Shown: in pieces, positions 1-7,651 of the stretch
Numbering within the stretch: the stretch's first letter is position 1
How the letters are laid out: each line of letters starts with the position of its first letter
Assembly (NCBI RefSeq): GCF_900111685.1
Contig: NZ_FOHX01000005.1
Coordinates: 620,001-684,000, forward strand
DNA from: Nonomuraea wenchangensis
GTDB lineage: Bacteria > Actinomycetota > Actinomycetes > Streptosporangiales > Streptosporangiaceae
Length of the DNA stretch: 64,000 nucleotides
Direction of reading: 5' to 3'
Notes under the pieces: generated by a model
Databases searched by the model: none
The model's input: the letters and a program-made list of their open reading frames with translations, nothing else
What the model was told of the DNA's origin: nothing
Position numbers and translations under genes: made by a program

Positions 1-2
1 AC

Positions 3-371
3 CTGGTGCTCCTCCTCCGGCGCACGGTCGCCGGACAGCCGCTCACCAGCCAGCAGTACGGCGTCCTCGGCTCGCTCGAACCCGGCCCGCGCCGGATGAC
101 CGAGCTGGCCGAGGAGCACGCCGTCCAGCTGCCCACCATGACCGTGCAGATCAACCGGCTGGAGGACGCGGGGCTGGTCACGCGCGGCGGCGACCCCGCC
201 GACGCCCGCGTGCGCACGGCCAGGCTGACGGACGAGGGGCGCGAGCGGCTGCGGGCCGTACGCGCGGCCAGGATCGCCCACCTCACCGAGGAACTGGCGG
301 CACTCACCGACGACGAGCGCGCCACGCTCGCGGCGGCGCTGCCCGTCCTGGCCAAGCTCGGCCGCAGCTAG
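3..371 (+). CDS. MarR-family transcriptional regulator, 5' end cut by window edge
   Basis: The reading frame is open from the window edge, and the stop is at 371. The visible ~122 residues hold a winged helix-turn-helix of MarR type: a recognition region (MTELAEEHAVQLPTMTVQIN), then a wing with D-A-R-V-R-T-A, where the D-x-R pair is typical of MarR wings, then a C-terminal dimerisation helix. MarR proteins are about 140-160 residues, so only the N-terminal helix is missing. The gene ends 25 bp before a major-facilitator exporter on the same strand. It is therefore probably the local repressor of that exporter, responding to a small aromatic or drug-like ligand. The ligand cannot be inferred. 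Confidence 0.85.
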   Translation: MVLLLRRTVAGQPLTSQQYGVLGSLEPGPRRMTELAEEHAVQLPTMTVQINRLEDAGLVTRGGDPADARVRTARLTDEGRERLRAVRAARIAHLTEELAALTDDERATLAAALPVLAKLGRS

Positions 372-396
372 ACGCACCACAGACAGAAGGAGCACC

Positions 397-1629
397 ATGC
401 AGACCGGCATGCAGAACGGCGGAGGGATTCTGCGTCAGCCGATGTCCGTCTGGGCCACCGCGTTCGCCGCGGTCGTGGCCTTCATGGGGATCGGCCTCGT
501 CGACCCCATCCTCCCCAGCATCGCGCAGGGACTGAAGGCGACGCCCAGCCAGGTGTCGCTGCTGTTCACCAGCTACTTCCTGGTGACCGCCGTGGCCATG
601 CTGATCACCGGCTGGGTCTCCAGCCGCATCGGCGGCAAACGCACCCTGCTGGCCGGCCTCGCGCTGGTGATCGTGTTCGCCGCGCTCGCCGGCACCTCCA
701 CCAGCGTCGCCGAACTCGTCGGCTTCCGCGCCGGCTGGGGCCTCGGCAACGCCCTGTTCGTCGCCACCGCGCTCGCCGTCATCGTCGGCGCCGCGAGCGG
801 CGGCGCCGAGTCGGCCATCATCCTGTACGAGGCCGCGCTCGGCCTCGGCATCTCCGCGGGCCCGCTGGCCGGCGCACTGCTCGGCGACTGGAACTGGCGG
901 GCGCCCTTCTTCGGCACCGCCACCCTCATGGCCGTCGGCTTCGTCCTCATCCTGACGCTGCTCAAGGCCACACCCAAGCCGCCCACCAAGACCGCGCTCA
1001 GCGCCCCCATCCGCGCCCTCGCGCACGGCGGCCTCTCCACCACCGCGTTCACCGCGCTGTTCTACAACTTCGCCTTCTTCACCATCCTCGCCTTCACCCC
1101 GTTCATCCTCGGCATGTCCCCGTACGGGATCGGCGCGGTCTTCTTCGGATGGGGCGTCTGCGTCGCCCTGGCGTCGGTCTTCGGCGCGCCGCGGCTGCAG
1201 CGCCGCATCGGCTCGGTCGGCGTGCTGCACCTGGCGCTGGCGCTGCTCGCCGTCCTGCAGGTCGGCATCGCCGTGTTCGGCGTCGCCGGCGTGAACGCCG
1301 GGGTCGTCGTGTGCGTCGTCCTGTCCGGCATCCCCATCGGGCTGAACAACACCGTCTTCACCGAGTCGGCCATGGAGGTCTCCGACGCGCCCCGGCCCGT
1401 CGCCTCCGCTGGCTACAACTTCGTCCGCTGGATGGGCGGCGCGCTGGCCCCGTTCATCGCCACCAAGCTGGGCGAGGACATCGGGGTGGCGGTGCCGTAC
1501 GTGCTGGGCGCCGTCTGCTGCTTCGTCGGCATGATGGTCCTCTACCTGCGTCGGCACCACCTGCGGACACTCGTCCGCGTGGACGCCGATCACACCAGGC
1601 AGGACGTCGTGGCGGCCCCCGCCCGCTGA
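397..1629 (+). CDS. MFS transporter, drug-efflux type
   Basis: The protein has 410 residues and about twelve hydrophobic segments. The first starts near residue 15 (VWATAFAAVVAFMGIGLVDP). The loop 2-3 signature region reads GWVSSRIGGKRTLLAG, the G-x-x-x-D/R-x-x-G-R/K-x-x-x-L pattern of major-facilitator exporters. The start ATG has GAAGGAG just upstream, and ATG codon 5 is an alternative. It is co-oriented with the MarR gene 25 bp upstream, a regulator-exporter pair that is commonly multidrug or metabolite resistance. The protein acts in the cytoplasmic membrane by proton antiport. The substrate is unknown. The pair lies directly before pdxT, where pdxS is the usual neighbour in actinobacteria. 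Confidence 0.85.
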   Translation: MQTGMQNGGGILRQPMSVWATAFAAVVAFMGIGLVDPILPSIAQGLKATPSQVSLLFTSYFLVTAVAMLITGWVSSRIGGKRTLLAGLALVIVFAALAGTSTSVAELVGFRAGWGLGNALFVATALAVIVGAASGGAESAIILYEAALGLGISAGPLAGALLGDWNWRAPFFGTATLMAVGFVLILTLLKATPKPPTKTALSAPIRALAHGGLSTTAFTALFYNFAFFTILAFTPFILGMSPYGIGAVFFGWGVCVALASVFGAPRLQRRIGSVGVLHLALALLAVLQVGIAVFGVAGVNAGVVVCVVLSGIPIGLNNTVFTESAMEVSDAPRPVASAGYNFVRWMGGALAPFIATKLGEDIGVAVPYVLGAVCCFVGMMVLYLRRHHLRTLVRVDADHTRQDVVAAPAR

Positions 1630-1649
1630 GCCCTTCTCGCGCGGAACCG

Positions 1650-1678
1650 GCGGCCCCAGCAGGAAGATGCGGGGCCGC
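1650..1678 (+). terminator. Weak hairpin after the MFS gene
   Basis: GCGGCCCC and GGGGCCGC form an 8-bp stem around a 13-nt loop 20 bp after the transporter stop. There is no T-run. It probably separates the marR-MFS unit from pdxT. Confidence 0.35.
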
Positions 1679-1725
1679 GCTGGTGTTGAATAGCTGAAAT
1701 CCGCACCCGGACGGAAGGATCGACT

Positions 1726-2304
1726 GTGCCCACGATCGGTGTACTCGCTCTCCAGGGAGACGTGCACGAGCACCAGCGCATGCTCCAGGAGGCAGGCGCG
1801 ACGGCCGTCGCCGTGCGCAGGCCCGCCGAGCTGGACGCGGTCGACGCCCTCGTCATCCCCGGCGGGGAGTCCACCACCATGTGGAAGCTCGCCGACATCT
1901 TCGACCTGCTCGAACCGCTGCGCCTGCGGATCAAGGAAGGCATGCCCGCCTACGGCTCCTGCGCCGGCATGATCATGCTGGCCGACCGGATCGAGGACGG
2001 CATCGCGGGGCAGCAGACGGTCGGCGGCATCGACATGGTGGTCAGGCGCAACGCGTTCGGCCGCCAGGTGGACTCGTTCGAGTCGGACCTGGACTTCGCG
2101 GGGGAGCGCGTGCACGCCGTCTTCATCCGCGCGCCGTGGGTCGAATCCATCGGCGGTGATGTCGAGGTGCTGGCCAAGTGCGAGCCTGGGAGTAGGATCG
2201 TCGCGGTCCGTCAAGGTCCGTTGCTCGCGACGTCGTTCCATCCTGAGCTCACCGGGGACACGCGCGTGCACCGATACTTCGTAGACATGGTTAGGGAGCT
2301 CTAA
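1726..2304 (+). CDS. pdxT: Pyridoxal 5'-phosphate synthase glutaminase subunit PdxT
   Basis: Class I glutamine amidotransferase that hydrolyses glutamine and channels ammonia to PdxS for ribose-5-phosphate-dependent PLP synthesis in the cytosol. The 192-residue length is normal. Visible motifs are the N-terminal [12 protein letters not shown], the GGEST oxyanion region, the nucleophile Cys in YGSCAGM, and the His/Glu pair in SFHPELTGD. The start is GTG at 1726 with GGAAGGA upstream. It is followed 3 bp later by yebC, so the two are co-transcribed. Odd point: the partner gene pdxS is not immediately upstream, where a marR-MFS pair sits instead. pdxS must lie outside the window. Confidence 0.97.
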   Translation: MPTIGVLALQGDVHEHQRMLQEAGATAVAVRRPAELDAVDALVIPGGESTTMWKLADIFDLLEPLRLRIKEGMPAYGSCAGMIMLADRIEDGIAGQQTVGGIDMVVRRNAFGRQVDSFESDLDFAGERVHAVFIRAPWVESIGGDVEVLAKCEPGSRIVAVRQGPLLATSFHPELTGDTRVHRYFVDMVREL

Positions 2305-2307
2305 GTA

Positions 2308-3066
2308 ATGTCCGGCCACTCCAAATGGGCGACGACGAAGCACAAGAAGGCCGCGCTCGACGCCAAGCGCGGCAAGCTGTTCGCCAAGCTCATCAAGAAC
2401 ATCGAAGTGGCGGCCCGCACCGGTGGCCCTGACCCCGACGCCAACCCCACGCTCTTCGACGCCATCTTCAAGGCCAAGAAGAACTCGGTGCCCAACGACA
2501 ACATCGAGCGGGCCCGTAAGCGCGGCGGTGGTCTGGAGGCCGGCGGGGCCGACTGGCAGACCATCATGTACGAGGGCTACGCGCCCGGCGGCGTCGCGGT
2601 GCTCATCGAGTGCCTCACCGACAACCGCAACCGCGCGGCCTCCGAGGTGCGTGTCGCGCTGACCCGCAACGGCGGCTCCCTGGCCGACCCGGGGTCGGTC
2701 TCCTACATGTTCAACCGCAAGGGCGTCGTGATCGTCCCCAAGCAGGACGGGCTCGACGAGGACACCGTCCTCATGGCCGTCCTGGAGGCGGGCGCCGAGG
2801 AGGTCAACGACCTGGGCGACTCCTTCGAGGTCGTCTCCGAGGCCGGCGACCTGGTCCCGGTGCGCAAGGCGCTGCAGGACGCGGGCATCGACTACGACTC
2901 GGCCGAGTCGAGTTTCCTGCCCACGATGAGCGTGCCGCTCGACGAGGAGGGCGCCAAGAAGGTGTTCCGGCTCGTGGAGGCCCTGGAGGACAGCGACGAC
3001 GTCCAGAACGTCTACGCCAACTTCGACGTGAGCGACGCGGTGCTGGAGCGCCTGGGCGCCGAGTGA
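2308..3066 (+). CDS. yebC: YebC/PmpR family protein (TACO1-like)
   Basis: The protein has 252 residues and opens with the family signature [20 protein letters not shown]. The [14 protein letters not shown] motif of the YebC family lies in the middle. Family members are DNA-binding regulators (PmpR type) and, in newer work, translation factors that relieve ribosome stalling at proline-rich stretches. The N-terminal [15 protein letters not shown] suits a ribosome-associated role. It sits 3 bp after pdxT in the conserved pdxT-yebC-ruvC order. The symbol follows common usage; the exact role here is not shown by sequence. Confidence 0.95.
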   Translation: MSGHSKWATTKHKKAALDAKRGKLFAKLIKNIEVAARTGGPDPDANPTLFDAIFKAKKNSVPNDNIERARKRGGGLEAGGADWQTIMYEGYAPGGVAVLIECLTDNRNRAASEVRVALTRNGGSLADPGSVSYMFNRKGVVIVPKQDGLDEDTVLMAVLEAGAEEVNDLGDSFEVVSEAGDLVPVRKALQDAGIDYDSAESSFLPTMSVPLDEEGAKKVFRLVEALEDSDDVQNVYANFDVSDAVLERLGAE

Positions 3067-3157
3067 CGCCCCGCGCGGAGCCGCCACGACGCCGATCGTG
3101 ACGAACGGCACGTCCGGCCGGGCCGGAAACGACTCGCGCCGGAAGGCCGCCGCTGCG

Positions 3158-3163
3158 TAGGTT
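3158..3163 (+). promoter_or_regulatory. Putative -10 box for a leaderless GNAT mRNA
   Basis: TAGGTT ends 8 nt before the GTG start at 3172, and no Shine-Dalgarno is present. This spacing places the transcript start at or next to the start codon, a leaderless arrangement common in actinobacteria. Inferred from spacing only. Confidence 0.3.
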
Positions 3164-3171
3164 GGTCGGTT

Positions 3172-4317
3172 GTGGAACTTCGCGACCTGACCCCCGACGA
3201 CCTCGATCAAGTCCTCGACCTCCGTAAGCGGGCCTTCGGCCCGATCGCCCCAGCCGACAGCGAGACCTGGCGGCAGGCCGTCACGCCGGTGCTCGGCGAA
3301 GGACGCTACCTGGGCGTCTTCGACGGCTCCCGGCTGACCGCCGCCGCGCGGCTGCGCCAGTTCACGCAGTGGTGGCACGGCCGGCCCCAGCCCATGGCCG
3401 GCGTCGCGGGTGTCACGGTCAGTCCCGAGGATCGCGGCCGGGGCGTCGGCACCCGGCTCATGCGCGCCGTCATCGAGCGGGGCGTCGAGCTCGGTGACGC
3501 GGTGTCCGCGCTCTACCCGGCCACCACGCCCATCTACCGCTCGCTCGGCTACGAGCACGCCGGCGGCATGCGCAAGGTGACCCTGCCCGCCGAGGCCCTG
3601 CGCGGCCTGCGCCCGTCCGGGCAGGTCAAGCTGCGCAGGATGGGGCCGGCCGACGCCGCCGAGCTGATCGCCGTCCTGCACAAGGTGCACGGCGCCGCCC
3701 GTTCCAGCGGGCCCGTCTCCTACGACGAGCGCACCTGGGGGCTGTGGCTCGCCGACGACGACGATTTCCGCTACATCGCCGACGACGGCTTCGTGATCTA
3801 CCGCTGGCACGGCCAGGACATCCAGATCGACACCCTCGTCGCGGGGTCGCCCGAGACGGCCAGGGCGTTGTGGTCGATGGTGGGCACCTCCTCCTCCATC
3901 GCCAAGAACGTCATCGCCCCGCTGGCGCCCGACGACCCCGTCCTGTGGCTGCTGCCCGAACGCTCGCAGGACCACGTCACCGAGCAGCGGTGGATGTTCC
4001 GGGTGCTGGACGTCGCCGCCGCCGTCGAACGCCGGGGCTATCCGGCCGCCGTGAGCTGCGAGGCCGTGGTCACCGTCCAGGACCCGGTGCGGGGCGAGGG
4101 CACCTGGCGGCTGGACATCTCGGGCGGTTCGGGCACGGCCACGCCGGTGGCTGGAGCACCCGCCGCGGTGCTCACGGCGAACGGCCTGTCCGCCCTCTAC
4201 TGCGGGGTGCCGACCAGCACGCTGCGCGTCGTGGGGCTGATGTCCGGCGACGAGCGCTTCGACGAGGTGCTCGACGCCGCGTTCGTCGCCAAGCCGTACA
4301 TGCTCGACTACTTCTGA
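3172..4317 (+). CDS. Eis-like GNAT N-acetyltransferase
   Basis: The protein has 381 residues. The N-terminal GNAT fold (about 1-150) shows the acetyl-CoA loop in GVTVSPEDRGRGVGTRLM (R-x-x-G-x-G/A). A second degenerate GNAT half and a C-terminal sterol-carrier-like domain (about 280-381) follow, ending MLDYF; a free aromatic C-terminal carboxylate is characteristic of Eis proteins, where it acts as the general base. Length is close to mycobacterial Eis (about 400). Family members acetylate amines, including aminoglycosides and protein lysines; the substrate here is unknown. It is transcribed alone between yebC and ruvC, probably from its own promoter. Confidence 0.88.
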   Translation: MELRDLTPDDLDQVLDLRKRAFGPIAPADSETWRQAVTPVLGEGRYLGVFDGSRLTAAARLRQFTQWWHGRPQPMAGVAGVTVSPEDRGRGVGTRLMRAVIERGVELGDAVSALYPATTPIYRSLGYEHAGGMRKVTLPAEALRGLRPSGQVKLRRMGPADAAELIAVLHKVHGAARSSGPVSYDERTWGLWLADDDDFRYIADDGFVIYRWHGQDIQIDTLVAGSPETARALWSMVGTSSSIAKNVIAPLAPDDPVLWLLPERSQDHVTEQRWMFRVLDVAAAVERRGYPAAVSCEAVVTVQDPVRGEGTWRLDISGGSGTATPVAGAPAAVLTANGLSALYCGVPTSTLRVVGLMSGDERFDEVLDAAFVAKPYMLDYF

Positions 4318-4415
4318 CGGGCTTTCCCCGTCCGCGCCTCGTCGCGCGGCCGGGCCCGGCGCGGTAATGTCTTGTGCCGAACAGATGTTCGGCGGCGTAC
4401 GGGGAGGGCGATCGG

Positions 4416-4946
4416 GTGCGGGTGTTGGGCGTCGATCCGGGGCTGACCCGGTGCGGCCTGGGCGCCGTCGAAGGACGGCCGGGCGCGCCGCTGACCATGG
4501 TGGCGGTCGGGGTGGTCCGCACGGGCGCCGACGAGGAACTCGGCACCCGGCTCGTCGGCATCGAGGCGGGCATCGAGCAGTGGCTCGACGACGTCCGGCC
4601 CGACGCGGTCGCGGTCGAGCGGGTCTTCAGCCAGCACAACGTACGCACCGTGATGGGCACCGCCCAGGCCGCCGGCATCGCCGTGCTGTGCGCGGCGCGG
4701 CGCGGGCTGCCCGTGGCGCTGCACACGCCCTCGGAGGTCAAGGCCGCCATCACCGGCAGCGGCACCGCCGACAAGAAGCAGATCGGCGCCATGGTCACCC
4801 GGCTGCTGCGCCTGCCGGAGATGCCCAAGCCGGCCGACGCCGCCGACGCCCTCGCCCTCGCCATCTGCCACGTGTGGCGCGGCGGCGCGCAGAGCCGGCT
4901 GGCCGCCGCCCTTGCCCGCGCCACCCCCAAGGGCGCCAGAGGATGA
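4416..4946 (+). CDS. ruvC: Crossover junction endodeoxyribonuclease RuvC
   Basis: Holliday-junction resolvase. I place the start at GTG 4416 because GGGGAGGG lies 7 bp before it, and the protein then begins [16 protein letters not shown], the canonical RuvC N-terminus with the first catalytic Asp. An in-frame GTG at 4374 would add 14 residues with no family similarity. The second acidic residue is in [10 protein letters not shown] and the last pair is in [15 protein letters not shown]. The 176-residue length is usual. It acts with RuvAB encoded just downstream. Confidence 0.96.
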   Translation: MRVLGVDPGLTRCGLGAVEGRPGAPLTMVAVGVVRTGADEELGTRLVGIEAGIEQWLDDVRPDAVAVERVFSQHNVRTVMGTAQAAGIAVLCAARRGLPVALHTPSEVKAAITGSGTADKKQIGAMVTRLLRLPEMPKPADAADALALAICHVWRGGAQSRLAAALARATPKGARG

Positions 4947-4969
4947 CGCCGGGTCAGGGGCGAGGGGTC

Positions 4970-4996
4970 TAGGGTCGGTGACCGTGAACGTTTCAC
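4970..4996 (+). promoter_or_regulatory. Possible ruvA promoter and palindrome
   Basis: TAGGGT (4970-4975) resembles an actinobacterial -10 box. GTGAA-CGT-TTCAC (4984-4996) is a short inverted repeat about 20 bp before the ruvA GTG. It does not match the actinobacterial LexA box well. Confidence 0.3.
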
Positions 4997-5015
4997 GAGC
5001 GGCGGAGGACAGGCT

Positions 5016-5636
5016 GTGATCGCGTCGGTGGCAGGGAAGGTGACGGCGATCGCGCCCGACGCCGCCGTCATCGAGGTCGGCGGCGTCGGCATTCTCACGC
5101 ACTGCGCGCCGGGCACCCTCGCCCAGTTGCGCGTCGGCGCGGAGGCCAGGCTGGCCACGTCGCTGGTCGTGCGCGAGGAGTCCCTGACCCTCTACGGCTT
5201 CGCCACCGACGACGAGCGCGCGGTGTTCGAGCTGCTGCAGACCGCGAGCGGCGTCGGCCCCAAGCTGGCCCTCGCCATGCTCGCCGTCCACACGCCCAAC
5301 GCGCTGCGCGTCGCCGTGGCGAGCGCCGACCTCAAGGCCCTCACCCAGGTGCCGGGCATCGGCCAGAAGGGCGCCCAGCGCATCGTGCTGGAGCTGAAGG
5401 ACCGCCTCGGCACGCCGGAGGCGACCCTCGACGCCGCGCTCAACGGCGAGCGGCGGGTGGCCGTGTGGCGCGAGCAGGTCCACTCGGGGCTGGTGGGGCT
5501 CGGCTACTCCGGCAAGGACGCCGACGAGGCGATCGCCGCCGTGGAGCCGGTCGCCGACGCCGACCTCGCCGCCGGTCGCCAGCCCCAGGTCGCCGCCCTC
5601 CTGAAGGCCGCACTCCGATCCCTGAGCACCCGATGA
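5016..5636 (+). CDS. ruvA: Holliday junction branch-migration protein RuvA
   Basis: The protein has 206 residues. RuvA tetramers bind the four-way junction and load RuvB. The N-terminal OB-fold begins MIASVAGKVTAIAPDAAVIE. Two helix-hairpin-helix segments are visible, ASGVGPKLALAML (about 78-90) and VPGIGQKGAQRIVLEL (about 113-128). A C-terminal RuvB-binding domain (about 150-206) follows a variable linker. Start is GTG 5016 behind GGAGGA. The stop codon overlaps an ATG (ATGA) that opens a repetitive frame in the ruvA-ruvB gap. Confidence 0.97.
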   Translation: MIASVAGKVTAIAPDAAVIEVGGVGILTHCAPGTLAQLRVGAEARLATSLVVREESLTLYGFATDDERAVFELLQTASGVGPKLALAMLAVHTPNALRVAVASADLKALTQVPGIGQKGAQRIVLELKDRLGTPEATLDAALNGERRVAVWREQVHSGLVGLGYSGKDADEAIAAVEPVADADLAAGRQPQVAALLKAALRSLSTR

Positions 5637-5650
5637 CCCTCCACCCGCCC

Positions 5651-5845
5651 GCCCACCACGCGAGCAGCCGACAGGGGCGCGACCACTGCACAGGCGGCCA
5701 GCACGTAAGCGGCGGTCACATGGGCGGGCAGCATGCGAGCGGCCGACAGGTGCGCGGCCATCACATGGGCGACCGACAGGTGCGCGGCCGTCACACGAGT
5801 GGGCAGCACACGACCCGCCACCGCATGAGCGGCCACCGCGTGAGC
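5651..5845. repeat. 15-bp degenerate minisatellite, about 13 units, between ruvA and ruvB
   Basis: The 339-bp ruvA-ruvB gap holds consecutive 15-bp units such as GGCCGACAGGTGCGC (5741), GGCCATCACATGGGC (5756), GACCGACAGGTGCGC (5771) and GGCCACCGCGTGAGC (5831). On the + strand a frame opening at ATG 5633 (overlapping the ruvA stop) and ending at 5995 reads His/Gly/Arg-rich pentads such as SGRQV-RGHHM-GDRQV. On the minus strand the same DNA reads AHLSV-AHVMA-AHLSA-ARMLP-AHVTA, resembling the A-x-L/V-x-x pattern of pentapeptide-repeat proteins. Neither frame has a convincing start signal or downstream domain, so I annotate DNA repeat rather than gene. Confidence 0.75.
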
Positions 5846-5975
5846 GGTCTCCGTGCGGAGGGCGAGCGGCGGACAGTGCGGGTGTCCGTGGGCGAGGGAG
5901 CTCTGAAGGGCCGGAGAGCTTCGGCGGTGCCGTGCGGGCGGGGGGCTTGTCGGAGGTCGGAGGTCGGGAGAGGGC

Positions 5976-7016
5976 GTGGTCGGCGTGGGTTTTGATCGGG
6001 AGCTGGTGTCACCCGACGCCGCCGGCGACGAGGTGCAGATCGAGGCGGCCCTGCGCCCCAAGCGGCTGGACGAGTTCATCGGCCAGTCCCGGGTGCGCGA
6101 GCAGCTCTCCCTGGTGCTGGAGAGCGCCCTGCGCCGCCGTCGCCCGCCGGACCACGTGCTGATGAGCGGCTCCCCGGGCCTGGGCAAGACGACGCTGGCC
6201 ATGATCATAGCGGCCGAGCTCAACGCGCCGCTCCGCATCACCTCGGGCCCCGCCCTGGAACGGGCCGGCGATCTCGCCGCCATCCTGTCCACCCTGTCCG
6301 AGGGCGAGGTGCTGTTCATCGACGAGATCCACCGGATGGCCAGGCCCGCCGAGGAGATGCTCTACCTCGCCATGGAGGACTTCCGGGTCGACATCGTCGT
6401 CGGCAAGGGCCCGGGCGCGACCGCCATCCCGCTGGACATCGCCCCGTTCACGCTGGTCGGCGCGACCACCCGGGCCGGGCTGCTGCCCGCGCCGCTGCGC
6501 GACCGGTTCGGCTTCACCGCCCACATGGACTTCTACGAGCCGGCCGAGCTGGAGCAGGTGCTCTACCGTTCGTCCCGGCTGCTCGGCGTGGAGCTGCCCG
6601 CCGACGGCGCGCACGAGATCGCCCGCCGCTCCCGGGGCACGCCCCGCATCGCCAACCGCCTGCTCCGCCGGGTGCGCGACTTCGCGGACGTCCGCGCGGA
6701 CGGCGTCATCGACCGTGACATCGCGGCCGCCGCGCTCAACCTGTACGAGGTCGACCCCGAAGGGCTCGACCGGCTCGACCGGGCGGTGCTCGGCGTGCTG
6801 CTGAAGAAGTTCGGCGGCGGCCCGGTCGGCCTGTCCACGCTTGCGGTCGCTGTGGGGGAGGAGCCGGAGACGGTCGAGGTGGTGGCCGAGCCGTTCCTCG
6901 TCCGTCAGGGGCTGCTGGCGAGGACGCCGCGTGGCCGGGTGGCCACGGCGGCCGCCTGGACACATCTCGGACTGACGCCGCCGCCGGACGCTTTCGGGGC
7001 GGTCGTCATGGACTGA
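5976..7016 (+). CDS. ruvB: Holliday junction branch-migration ATPase RuvB
   Basis: AAA+ hexameric motor driving branch migration with RuvA. The 346 residues show Walker [12 protein letters not shown], Walker B LFIDEIHR, sensor [10 protein letters not shown], and the arginine finger region APLRDRFG. The C-terminal winged helix ends the protein (about 270-346). The start is uncertain: GTG 5976 has GGGAG 5 bp upstream and is used here; in-frame GTG 6006 is an alternative. The conserved core begins at [15 protein letters not shown]. The long gap from ruvA is unusual, since these genes are normally adjacent. Confidence 0.97.
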   Translation: MVGVGFDRELVSPDAAGDEVQIEAALRPKRLDEFIGQSRVREQLSLVLESALRRRRPPDHVLMSGSPGLGKTTLAMIIAAELNAPLRITSGPALERAGDLAAILSTLSEGEVLFIDEIHRMARPAEEMLYLAMEDFRVDIVVGKGPGATAIPLDIAPFTLVGATTRAGLLPAPLRDRFGFTAHMDFYEPAELEQVLYRSSRLLGVELPADGAHEIARRSRGTPRIANRLLRRVRDFADVRADGVIDRDIAAAALNLYEVDPEGLDRLDRAVLGVLLKKFGGGPVGLSTLAVAVGEEPETVEVVAEPFLVRQGLLARTPRGRVATAAAWTHLGLTPPPDAFGAVVMD

Positions 7017-7078
7017 TCACAGATCGGTTGCAACCATCTCAAATCGGGAACTTCCCCGCGCGCCGAAACGCTGCCTCG

Positions 7079-7108
7079 TTGCCGCGTTTCGCAACAAGCG
7101 CCTACACT
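7079..7108 (+). promoter_or_regulatory. Putative promoter for yajC-secDF
   Basis: TTGCCG (7079-7084) and TACACT (7103-7108) lie 18 bp apart in the 212-bp ruvB-yajC gap. A perfect 10-bp palindrome GGTTGCAACC lies upstream at 7026-7035. The leader to the yajC ATG would be about 115 nt. Apart from these I see nothing else in this gap. Confidence 0.4.
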
Positions 7109-7228
7109 CCGTGGCTTGGCTGGCTGTGTAGGCTGACGGGCTGAGGCGGCGCGGCCCGACGCAACGCACGGAATTTCCGGCGCGAGGCCAGTGTCAAATC
7201 CTTGTACGACGATGGAAGGTCGCCCCTT

Positions 7229-7612
7229 ATGGACATGGGACAACTCGGAAGCATCCTGCCGCTGATCCTTCTGGTGGTGGTGTTCTACTTCCTGCTGATC
7301 CGCCCCCAGCGCAAGCGCCAGCAAGAGGCGATCCAGATGCAGAACAGCCTGACGCCGGGCAGCCGCGTCATGACGACGACCGGGCTGTTCGCCACCGTCG
7401 TCGCCGTGGACAATGAGGATGTGATCCTCGAGGTCGCGCCGGGCGTGGAGACGCGCTGGGTCAAGGCCGCCATCGGTCGTGTCGTCGCCCCGGGTGACGC
7501 TCTGGCCGGCGAGCCGGTGGCCACCGACGAGGCCGTCGATGAGAAGAAGAACGAGTCCGACATCGCCGCTGATCACAACGGTGAGGACTCCAGCACCAAG
7601 CGACGTGATTGA
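7229..7612 (+). CDS. yajC: Preprotein translocase subunit YajC
   Basis: The protein has 127 residues. A single N-terminal membrane helix (LGSILPLILLVVVFYFLLI) is followed by the family motif RPQRKRQQE and a small soluble domain with LTPGSRVMTTTGLFATV. YajC joins SecD and SecF in the holo-translocon, which pulls exported proteins through SecYEG. Start is ATG 7229 with GGAAGG about 9 bp upstream. secD follows 39 bp downstream. Confidence 0.95.
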   Translation: MDMGQLGSILPLILLVVVFYFLLIRPQRKRQQEAIQMQNSLTPGSRVMTTTGLFATVVAVDNEDVILEVAPGVETRWVKAAIGRVVAPGDALAGEPVATDEAVDEKKNESDIAADHNGEDSSTKRRD

Positions 7613-7651
7613 GCACGCGACAAATCCTCTATCCGAAAGAACTGACGACCA

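Noticed and set aside
304..3975. Very long minus-strand open frame (over 1200 codons)
   Set aside because: It is a GC-rich shadow of MFS, pdxT, yebC and the GNAT gene, which have clear family motifs on the + strand.
5651..5860. Possible CRISPR array
   Set aside because: Units are contiguous 15-mers with no spacers, and no cas genes are near.
5633..5995. Plus-strand frame coupled to the ruvA stop, rich in His/Gly/Arg
   Set aside because: Composition comes from the 15-bp repeat, it lacks any domain and overlaps ruvB; kept only as a finding.
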